Assembly: GCA_024224995.1 (NCBI GenBank)
Contig: JAAENB010000173.1
Location: 1 to 8,313 of the forward strand
Source of the DNA: a bacterium
GTDB lineage: Bacteria; Spirochaetota; UBA4802; UBA5550
Direction: 5' to 3'
DNA length: 8,313 nt
In this document: in pieces, positions 1 to 4,486 of the stretch
How positions within the stretch are numbered: position 1 is the stretch's first letter
Layout: each line of letters starts with the position of its first letter
Program-made: the position numbers and the translations under genes
Notes under the pieces: model-generated
The model's input: the letters and a program-made list of their open reading frames with translations, nothing else
Databases searched by the model: none
What the model was told of the DNA's origin: nothing

Positions 1-4
1 GACC

Positions 5-33
5 CGGCCCTTCGGCTCCGCTCAGGGACCGGA
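5..33. repeat. Short GC-rich hairpin motif, probably dispersed
   Basis: The segment contains CCCTTCGGCTCCGCTCAGGG, which can fold as an outer CCCT/AGGG stem with an inner CGG-CT-CCG stem. Motifs of this CTTCGGCTCCGCTCAGG type are familiar to me as high-copy intergenic repeats in many bacterial genomes. Only one copy is present here, so calling it a repeat rests on that recollection and on its place beside another repeat. Confidence 0.4.
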
Positions 34-112
34 TGGTCGGGAAAAATACGGAAGAAACTGTTTATATAAATGGATCGGTTTCTGCCAGGGGATTTAGCAC
101 GGGGCTTTGCTG

Positions 113-290
113 GTATGGGACCGAACCGCCCGCAGGGCATTGATTGATCATTGGTTGAAGCTGACCCAGGACAGAATAGCCCCAGCGGGGCGACGTGTTG
201 TAGCTCGGGGTTTCAACCCCGTGGACAGAGCATGGACCCGGGATAACATCTTCCGAAACAAGCCCTGTTTAGATCTTAGTTTCTTGAGAG
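113..290 (+). repeat. Left copy of ~180-base hairpin-rich inverted repeat
   Basis: This segment matches the reverse complement of 8135-8313 from GTATGGGACCGAA at one end to TTTCTTGAGAG at the other. Identity is roughly 85-90% by eye, and positions 170-223 (54 bases) are identical to 8202-8255. It is packed with short palindromes: GCCC-GCA-GGGC (128-138), GCCCC-AGC-GGGGC (179-191) and CGGGGTT-TC-AACCCCG (206-221). At its inner end a 13-base unit is imperfectly doubled (280-292 and 293-305). The copies differ by single-base insertions or deletions, so the element is not evolving as protein-coding sequence. It carries no transposase. It most resembles a non-autonomous, high-copy intergenic palindromic element, but copy number outside this window is unknown. 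Confidence 0.88.
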
Positions 291-366
291 AATTTCTTAA
301 GAGAGCATAAAACCAGCACCGGGGAAGACTCATCCCAATGGACTTTCACCTTGTCCCTTGCCCCTT

Positions 367-753
367 TTAACTCTCTTTAACATACGCGATAACTTCAATC
401 TCCACAAGAGCGCCAATGGGCAGGTTAGCGGCCTGGAACGCTGCCCGGGCCGGGAAATCCGAAGAGAAGAAGGAGGCATAAACCTCGTTAACAGCGCCAA
501 AATCGTTAATATTGTTCAGTAAAACCGTAGCCTTAACAACATGGCTAAAGGAAAGCCCGGCTTCCTCAAGAATGGCGCCAACATTATTAAGAGCCTGTTT
601 CGCCTGCTCTGCGACAGAAAAAGCGGTAATTTTCCCCACAGCAGGGTCAATACCAATCTGCCCTGAAATAAAAAGATAATCCCCTGCCAGCACAGCCTGA
701 GAATAAGGCCCAACAGCAGAGGGCGCGTTGCTTGTATTGATAATTGTTTTCAT
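367..753 (-). CDS. ridA: RidA family reactive enamine/imine deaminase
   Basis: The 128-residue product matches the length and full layout of the RidA (YjgF/YER057c/UK114) family. These small cytosolic trimers hydrolyse 2-aminoacrylate and other enamine/imine by-products of PLP enzymes to ketoacids and ammonia. Visible family features are the N-terminal NAPSAVGPYSQA with Tyr17, the FISGQIG strand with Ser30, the PARAAF segment with Arg103, and VEIEVIA with Glu118. By alignment from memory these correspond to Tyr17, Ser30, Arg105 and Glu120 of Escherichia coli RidA, so the active site looks intact. The ATG gives the standard N-terminus although no Shine-Dalgarno precedes it; a promoter placed just upstream suggests a leaderless message. 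The gene lies 71 bases downstream of the b561-like gene on the same strand. Deaminase activity is inferred from the conserved residues. Confidence 0.95.
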   Translation of the reverse strand: MKTIINTSNAPSAVGPYSQAVLAGDYLFISGQIGIDPAVGKITAFSVAEQAKQALNNVGAILEEAGLSFSHVVKATVLLNNINDFGAVNEVYASFFSSDFPARAAFQAANLPIGALVEIEVIAYVKES

Positions 754-761
754 AAGGACGA

Positions 762-790
762 ATAGTAGAACGGTTAAACATATACGTCAA
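762..790 (-). promoter_or_regulatory. Likely sigma70 promoter of ridA, leaderless
   Basis: On the minus strand TTGACG (785-790) is followed after exactly 17 bases by TACTAT (762-767). These match the consensus at 5/6 and 4/6 positions. Normal spacing from the -10 box puts the transcription start at about 753-756, and the A of the ridA ATG is 753. The message would therefore start at or within about three bases of the start codon, which accounts for the missing ribosome binding site. Confidence 0.6.
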
Positions 791-824
791 TCAAATTTTT
801 AATAAAAAAACTATATCAGCACAA

Positions 825-1226
825 TCATAAAATCCTCAGGATCTGAAGCAGGCTAAAGGCACCCAGACCAGCAGTAATAAGAACAGCAAAAACCGCAACT
901 TTTCCCATAATATTATGCCCGGAGCGCAAGCCCGTAGACCCTTTCGCCAGAAGAATGCCAAATACAGCAACAAGAAGTATCAGGATCACGGCAGCAAAAC
1001 CGCCAATGGCATGAGGAGAAGAAAAGTGAGGAGATTCCGCGGCCTGTTTATGAAAAAATATAACCAGGGCACCGGAAATGGCGGTAACAACGCCAAAAGC
1101 AGCAGCCAGCCGGTGCTTTTTAAGCCAGTCAGAGCCTTTCTTTTTCCGGGCAAAAATAAGGGCAATAACCAGCAGCGCGGCAGTAAAATCCATAAGCGCG
1201 ATATGAAAAATAATACCTAAACTCAT
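825..1226 (-). CDS. Small four-helix membrane protein, cytochrome b561-like
   Basis: The 133-residue protein has four hydrophobic segments, about residues 5-25, 40-58, 73-93 and 110-130, with a basic RKKKGSDWLKKH loop after the first. Histidines sit at the edges of the helices: His8, His38 (KKHRLAA), His59, His72 (PHAIGGF) and His104 (SGHNIMGK). Helices that open with His and carry Gly a few residues later recall the b561 fold, where paired histidines bind two haems for transmembrane electron transfer. This is resemblance in pattern only, and haem binding is not shown. A four-helix membrane protein of another family is possible. The ATG follows a strong site, GGAGGGAG, 2 bases before the start codon by its last base. 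Upstream is a palindromic leader; ridA follows 71 bases downstream. Confidence 0.6.
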   Translation of the reverse strand: MSLGIIFHIALMDFTAALLVIALIFARKKKGSDWLKKHRLAAAFGVVTAISGALVIFFHKQAAESPHFSSPHAIGGFAAVILILLVAVFGILLAKGSTGLRSGHNIMGKVAVFAVLITAGLGAFSLLQILRIL

Positions 1227-1236
1227 AACTCCCTCC

Positions 1237-1265
1237 GGTATACAATAATCGATATATCGTATACC
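1237..1265 (-). promoter_or_regulatory. Inverted repeat in the leader of the b561-like gene
   Basis: GGTATAC (1237-1243) and GTATACC (1259-1265) are perfect 7-base inverted arms separated by 15 bases. A 10-base perfect palindrome, CGATATATCG (1250-1259), sits between and abuts the second arm. The inner arm ends directly before the ribosome site. A weak promoter pair overlaps it on the minus strand (TTGTTC at 1273-1278, TATATC at 1251-1256, spacer 16). The layout suits an operator or an RNA hairpin that could mask translation; no regulator is encoded next to it. Confidence 0.4.
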
Positions 1266-1289
1266 ACAGGCGGAACAAAGTCAAATTAA

Positions 1290-2039
1290 TTATTTGTTGA
1301 TTTTACTAATCGGGGTTTCTTTATTAAGAACAGATCGTGAGCTTTGAAGCTGTTCTTTTTCCGTTTCATTTAACGAGTTAAAACCATTCCTGGAAGCTTT
1401 TTCAAATAAAAAATCAAAAACAACTTGAGAATCCTCTTTTTTCTTATTTTTTTTATTAGATTTTTTATTAGGTTTTTTATTCAGTTCGTGAAATAAATCT
1501 TTGAATGCCGGATCTTCCACTTTTGTATTCTTTTTTTTCGCTCGAATCTCCGCAGCCACGTATGACCAGATGAATTTTCCATCAAGCCCCTCAATAGGCA
1601 GCAGGTTGAGCATAATAATTATTAGATTATACCCAATAAATACACCGGCTATTGAAACAGCGATGGATTTACTCAGTTCACCCGGAAAATTTTTGAGAAT
1701 GAGTAAAACCGGAATTGCAAGGAACAGGCATAACACTTGAAACAAAAGTCCGCCGTACATAATTTTAAAATTGTTTTTTATACCATATGGCTCCATATGA
1801 AAACACCTCCCCGACAAAAAAGAAAGATAAATTGAAATTACCGGAGCCCCTACCCTGCGGCACATATAGGCGTGACCAAGTTCATGGATAAGCATTAATA
1901 ATACACAGAATAGAGACACAAAAGGGACCAATTGAATATTCCGGGCATACAAAAACGCGCAGGGAACAATAAGAAGAACAGACCAGTGCGCGAAAACAGG
2001 GATGTTAAAAATTTTCATTATTTGTATTGTTTTATTCAT
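1290..2039 (-). CDS. M50-type intramembrane zinc metalloprotease
   Basis: The 249-residue membrane protein carries HELGH (residues 52-56) in a hydrophobic helix and NLLPIEGLDG (145-154) in a later one. These are the two zinc-site motifs of the M50/site-2 protease family: two His and the catalytic Glu from the first, Asp153 from the second. The short N-terminus opening NIPVFAHWSVLL is typical of the smaller M50 members. There is no PDZ or CBS domain. Residues 188-201 are a lysine/asparagine repeat, followed by FDFLFEKASRNGFNSLNETE. That tail resembles the motif (Leu-x-Lys-Ile...Gly-x-x-Ser-Leu-Thr...Glu-Lys) found at the ends of many bacterial rhomboid proteases. The tail is likely cytosolic. 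No Shine-Dalgarno precedes the ATG, and Met8 is an alternative start. The substrate is unknown. The gene is more AT-rich than the flanking genes. Confidence 0.85.
   Translation of the reverse strand: MNKTIQIMKIFNIPVFAHWSVLLIVPCAFLYARNIQLVPFVSLFCVLLMLIHELGHAYMCRRVGAPVISIYLSFLSGRCFHMEPYGIKNNFKIMYGGLLFQVLCLFLAIPVLLILKNFPGELSKSIAVSIAGVFIGYNLIIIMLNLLPIEGLDGKFIWSYVAAEIRAKKKNTKVEDPAFKDLFHELNKKPNKKSNKKNKKKEDSQVVFDFLFEKASRNGFNSLNETEKEQLQSSRSVLNKETPISKINK
1437..1481 (-). repeat. 12-base tandem repeat inside the M50 gene
   Basis: Read on the minus strand, three consecutive 12-base units of form AATAAAAAANNT occupy 1470-1481, 1458-1469 and 1446-1457, with a decayed fourth unit (AAG AAA AAA) beyond. They encode the Asn-Lys-Lys-X repeats of the lysine-rich segment. 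Whole-unit gain or loss would keep frame, but the internal A8 run (1447-1454) is a slippage-prone homopolymer. Confidence 0.8.
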
Positions 2040-2082
2040 CGTGCCAGTTAAATACCCGGCACCCTGTTTTCACGCAAGGACT

Positions 2083-2088
2083 ATTATA
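2083..2088 (-). promoter_or_regulatory. Possible -10 box of the M50 gene
   Basis: A perfect TATAAT lies on the minus strand about 44 bases before the M50 start codon, giving a leader near 37 bases. No acceptable -35 hexamer sits 16-18 bases further up; that space is taken by the T-tract of the preceding terminator. It is a plausible but unproven promoter. Confidence 0.35.
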
Positions 2089-2095
2089 TTAGCTC

Positions 2096-2126
2096 AAAAA
2101 AAATTGTAGGGACAAATTTGTACCTA
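2096..2126 (-). terminator. Intrinsic terminator of the GNAT gene
   Basis: A 20-base palindrome with one mismatched pair (2107-2126; arms TAGG/CCTA around ACAAATTTGT) is followed on the minus strand by CAA and an uninterrupted run of eight T (2096-2103). It lies 24 bases past the GNAT stop codon. The stem is AT-rich, so it may be weak, but the order of hairpin then T-tract fits a rho-independent terminator on this strand only. Confidence 0.55.
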
Positions 2127-2149
2127 TAAAAATTAAAATAAAAAAATTT

Positions 2150-2626
2150 TTATTCACGATGAACCAGAACAGTATGTTTTGGAAAGAAGTTAAATTTCCG
2201 GTAAAAAGGCAGCGCGGCTTCATTGCCAACGGCAACGGTCAATTTTTTAGATTTCACCCCTTTCGAATCCATCCAGTCCAAAACCCTGGTAACCAGGGAC
2301 TCACCAATCCCGCGTTTTCTATAGGCCTCTTCAACAAAGAGAGAATCGATCTCCCCGGACTGTTCATGATCAATCGAAGCAATACAATAGGCAATAAAAC
2401 AGTTTGCCGCGGGATCCTTAACAAGGACCGTTTGAATAAAACCGGAAGCGGTCTTATTCAAAAGCTCAGAAGAACGATGCTCATAGCGGACAGCCAAATA
2501 AGCCGCTTCAAAATGAGGGGAAATATTCGCGTGATGCTCCTTAATTTTCTCCCACAAAGGCCTAATCTCGTTGGGAAGAAAACCTACCTGCTCAATATAT
2601 TCCAGGGCATTATTTTGATTATCCAT
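2150..2626 (-). CDS. GNAT family N-acetyltransferase
   Basis: The 158-residue protein has the GNAT fold signature. Motif A appears as the strand EIDSLFVEEAYRKRGIGESL, with Arg103-Lys104-Arg105-Gly106-Ile107-Gly108 forming the pyrophosphate loop that grips acetyl-CoA. Motif B follows as LTVAVGNEAALPFYRKFNF, with Asn135 and Tyr142 in the usual places for the cofactor pocket and general acid. Length is normal for a single-domain member, and the domain spans about residues 40-156. No substrate can be read from the sequence; protein N-termini, amino acids, polyamines and aminoglycosides are all acylated by this superfamily. The assigned ATG has no recognisable Shine-Dalgarno, and its leader is very AT-rich. 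A TTGACT at 2687-2692 is a possible -35 element, but no good -10 is spaced to it. A likely terminator follows the stop. Confidence 0.9.
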   Translation of the reverse strand: MDNQNNALEYIEQVGFLPNEIRPLWEKIKEHHANISPHFEAAYLAVRYEHRSSELLNKTASGFIQTVLVKDPAANCFIAYCIASIDHEQSGEIDSLFVEEAYRKRGIGESLVTRVLDWMDSKGVKSKKLTVAVGNEAALPFYRKFNFFPKHTVLVHRE

Positions 2627-2710
2627 AACAGAACCATACGGTTTTTTATTTTACCTTTTATAAAATAAAAAACAATTCTTTTTTTAAGTCAAGAAATAAA
2701 CGTTATTTGT

Positions 2711-2725
2711 CCCGATTCTATCGGG
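2711..2725 (+). repeat. Small perfect hairpin CCCGAT-TCT-ATCGGG
   Basis: Six-base perfect arms flank a three-base loop. Similar CCCGATnnnATCGGG hairpins are common intergenic repeats in several bacterial groups, as I recall. Here it is the first of two hairpins in the 240-base gap between the divergent GNAT and lipoprotein genes. Confidence 0.5.
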
Positions 2726-2738
2726 TTCACCTCCTCTC

Positions 2739-2770
2739 GCGCGGCGCGGAAGCGCCGCGCCCCTGTTTTT
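2739..2770 (+). terminator. Very GC-rich terminator-like hairpin
   Basis: GCGCGGCGC (2739-2747) and GCGCCGCGC (2752-2760) form a perfect 9-bp all-GC stem closed by GGAA, a GNRA-type tetraloop, followed by CCCTGTTTTT on the plus strand. This looks like a rho-independent terminator reading rightwards, yet there is no plus-strand gene upstream. It may end a small RNA, insulate the lipoprotein promoter at 2805, or be a dispersed repeat. Between it and the preceding hairpin, TCACCTCCT (2727-2735) is identical to the anti-Shine-Dalgarno end of 16S rRNA. Confidence 0.55.
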
Positions 2771-2804
2771 GAGCACTTACAAAGGAAATAAAAAAAAATG
2801 ACTA

Positions 2805-2833
2805 TTGACATCCGTGAAAAATACTGCTATAAT
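2805..2833 (+). promoter_or_regulatory. Full-consensus sigma70 promoter
   Basis: TTGACA (2805-2810), a 17-base spacer and TATAAT (2828-2833) match the sigma70 consensus at all twelve positions. TGC directly before the -10 box adds an extended -10 element. The expected start near 2840 gives a leader of about 27 bases that contains the AGGAG of the lipoprotein gene. Confidence 0.9.
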
Positions 2834-2866
2834 TTTTATATTAAATAAATTTATAGGAGTGCCGGA

Positions 2867-3229
2867 ATGAAATTTTACAAATCAATATTCGTAATAGCAT
2901 GCGCCATATTCTTTTTGATTGGATGTGGAGCTCATCCCAAATTAAGCCTGGACAAAGATACCTATTCAAAGGACGACACAACAGTAACGGTGAAATTGTC
3001 CAAGCCGGTCAAAAACAAAAAAGATGCAAAATACTGGGTATGTGTCGCTCCCGCGAAAAGCGCGCCAAGTGAGTGGGGCTCATGGGCAATGGTACCGGAT
3101 AACGTTACCTCTGTCGACATTGCAATAAAAATTCCATTCACCGAAGGAAAATACGAGGTACGGCTTCACAGCGACTACTCAAAAAAACCATTTAATCTCG
3201 TAGCCAAATTACCCATAACCGTTAAATAG
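2867..3229 (+). CDS. Small lipoprotein with a beta-sandwich-like domain
   Basis: The 120-residue product starts with a lipoprotein signal peptide: basic MKFYK, a hydrophobic core, and lipobox Leu17-Ile18-Gly19-Cys20. After cleavage, Cys20 would be lipidated, leaving a 101-residue envelope protein. Residue 21 is Gly, not the Asp of inner-membrane retention in enterics. The mature part reads as alternating strands, with KLSLDKDTYSKDDTTVTVKL at its start, a Trp-rich middle (YWVCVAP, EWGSWAMVP) and EGKYEVRLHSDYSKKPF near the end. This order recalls small Ig-like sandwich domains with a G-x-Y-E-V-R-L strand. No catalytic residues are evident and the function is unknown. AGGAG lies 7 bases before the ATG and a consensus promoter lies upstream, so strong expression is likely. 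It is the only plus-strand gene and converges on the M28 peptidase gene. Confidence 0.85.
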   Translation: MKFYKSIFVIACAIFFLIGCGAHPKLSLDKDTYSKDDTTVTVKLSKPVKNKKDAKYWVCVAPAKSAPSEWGSWAMVPDNVTSVDIAIKIPFTEGKYEVRLHSDYSKKPFNLVAKLPITVK

Positions 3230-3239
3230 ACAGCAGGCT

Positions 3240-3266
3240 GTACAGGAAGGATGTCCCTTCCTGTAC
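3240..3266. terminator. Convergent-gene hairpin, possible bidirectional terminator
   Basis: GTACAGGAAGG (3240-3250) and CCTTCCTGTAC (3256-3266) form a perfect 11-bp stem with the five-base loop ATGTC. It fills most of the 42-base gap between the stops of the lipoprotein and M28 genes. No T-tract follows on either strand, so it is an incomplete intrinsic terminator; mRNA 3'-end protection is an equally good reading. Confidence 0.6.
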
Positions 3267-3271
3267 GGAAA

Positions 3272-4456
3272 TCATGGATCTACAGAGTACGACTCAATTA
3301 CCATGGTAACGGTTTGTTTCATATCGATTAAATTAGGTTCATAAAATCGATCCATAGAGTCGTGAATAGAATGAAACCCGGCAAAACCCATTCCCGGTTT
3401 TCCCGTATGCCCAACGGTAATTACCGGAACCCCGGCAGTGGCAAAAGGAATACTGTCATCCTTTGTCAGGGAATCCCTTGTTATGAGTTCTTTCCCCATG
3501 GACTTCCGGACCCGGTTAAACCGCTCAACCAGGCCGGGATGAGCCGGGAACGTTGAAAAAATCCCCCCCGCTTCTTTCGCATAATACATCTTTCCCCGCT
3601 GCCCGGACAGCTCAAGGTTAATAAAAAAAACAGGTTCCTTTTTAGAAACACCCTTCCCGCCCCAGCGCTCTTTCACATAATGAATCGCGCCCTGGAAAGC
3701 CACCTCTTCCCCGCTCGTAAGCAGAATGGTGATATTACTTGAACCAACATCAACAGCGCCCTTCTTTATGTCTTCAGCCAGGGCAAGCAGCGTAACCACA
3801 GAACCGCCATTGTCTATGACTCCCGGGCTGTCTTTCTCAGCCGGTAAAAAGATATATCCCCCCAGCATGGCAAAAGTACCAACACTAAAAAGAATCAGGA
3901 CTACCGCCCCAAAAAGAGAAAGCCGCACCAGTATCTTCCGGGCAAAAAAATCAAAGCGCTTTGCCAGGAATCCCCGGATAGAAAGCAGCACCCCCAGCAG
4001 CACCATCCAGGGCATCATCCCGGTAAAAAATGCCCGCTCTATATGATCAAAAACATCGGTCTTGGAATCGTAATGAGCGCAAAAAATAAGCTCCCGAACC
4101 GGGTCGGACGCTGGAAACTGTATGATTATATTTTCTCCCTGTTTCGTAAACAGCCACGAAACCACACTAACAAACAACTCCGTTTCAATAATTGCCAGCA
4201 GCGGTATACTGAGAATGGAAACCAGGACCAGAAACGGCCGTTTTTTATAAACCGCGAAAAAAAGAATAAGCGTAAGAACCAGGAATGCCGCTCCCATTAA
4301 TAAAAGAGAATGGTGCCGCAGGGTAAACTCCTGCAGCGTATAGGGAATATTGCCGGATGTTAAAAAATCTTTTATTACCCCGGCAGTCTCTTCCAGGGCA
4401 TTGCTGTAATTTGGGCGCGGAACGGCTATTTTTTCCAGTAAAGCGGTATGGTCCAT
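3272..4456 (-). CDS. Membrane-embedded M28 family zinc peptidase
   Basis: The 394-residue protein carries the metal and catalytic set of M28 aminopeptidases in order: CAHYDSK (His128, Asp130), bridging Asp215 in GVIDNGG, SGEE (Glu250 general base, Glu251 ligand), Glu282 where most members have Asp, and GFHSIHDSMD with ligand His362. KDDSIPFATAGVPVI is also typical. Unusually, four membrane helices interrupt the fold in two pairs: about 48-70 and 73-103 before the first catalytic strand, and 143-165 and 174-205 between His128 and Asp215. There is no signal peptide. The expected role is removal of N-terminal residues from peptides at the membrane, but the substrate and side of the membrane are unclear. 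The start at 4456 is preferred over the ATG at 4462 because AGGAG lies 6 bases before it. The gene follows the 460-residue protein gene after 30 bases. Confidence 0.85.
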   Translation of the reverse strand: MDHTALLEKIAVPRPNYSNALEETAGVIKDFLTSGNIPYTLQEFTLRHHSLLLMGAAFLVLTLILFFAVYKKRPFLVLVSILSIPLLAIIETELFVSVVSWLFTKQGENIIIQFPASDPVRELIFCAHYDSKTDVFDHIERAFFTGMMPWMVLLGVLLSIRGFLAKRFDFFARKILVRLSLFGAVVLILFSVGTFAMLGGYIFLPAEKDSPGVIDNGGSVVTLLALAEDIKKGAVDVGSSNITILLTSGEEVAFQGAIHYVKERWGGKGVSKKEPVFFINLELSGQRGKMYYAKEAGGIFSTFPAHPGLVERFNRVRKSMGKELITRDSLTKDDSIPFATAGVPVITVGHTGKPGMGFAGFHSIHDSMDRFYEPNLIDMKQTVTMVIESYSVDP

Positions 4457-4462
4457 TGTCAT

Positions 4463-4467
4463 CTCCT
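4463..4467 (-). promoter_or_regulatory. Ribosome site deciding the M28 start
   Basis: AGGAG on the minus strand touches a first ATG (4460-4462) with no spacing, and lies 6 bases before a second in-frame ATG (4454-4456). Only the second has workable spacing, so the protein should begin MDHTALLEK. Confidence 0.7.
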
Positions 4468-4486
4468 GCCCAGGCCGGCAACGGGC

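Larger units (their letters stand above)
1..366. other. Gene-free left flank
   Basis: No credible protein gene lies here. The stretch holds a short GC-rich hairpin motif (5-33), an AT-richer segment with a weak hairpin (arms AGAAACTG at 53-60 and CGGTTTCT at 76-83, one G-U pair), the left copy of the long dispersed repeat (113-290), and about 75 bases before the ridA stop codon. The one open frame of note (107-310, plus) runs through the repeat and is not preserved in the second copy. I see no obvious terminator for ridA in this flank. Confidence 0.75.

Noticed and set aside
107..310. 67-codon plus-strand open frame in the left repeat
   Set aside because: The second repeat copy has single-base indels that break the same frame, and there is no ribosome site; the sequence is a palindromic repeat.
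2159..2668. 169-codon plus-strand open frame opposite the GNAT gene
   Set aside because: The minus-strand frame carries complete GNAT motifs; this is its antisense shadow with no recognisable domain.
2798..2848. 16-codon plus-strand frame beginning ATGACTATTGAC
   Set aside because: It overlaps the -35 and -10 boxes of a full-consensus promoter and would be upstream of its own transcript start.
4457..4462. First ATG of the M28 gene as start
   Set aside because: AGGAG touches it with no spacer; the in-frame ATG six bases later is spaced correctly.
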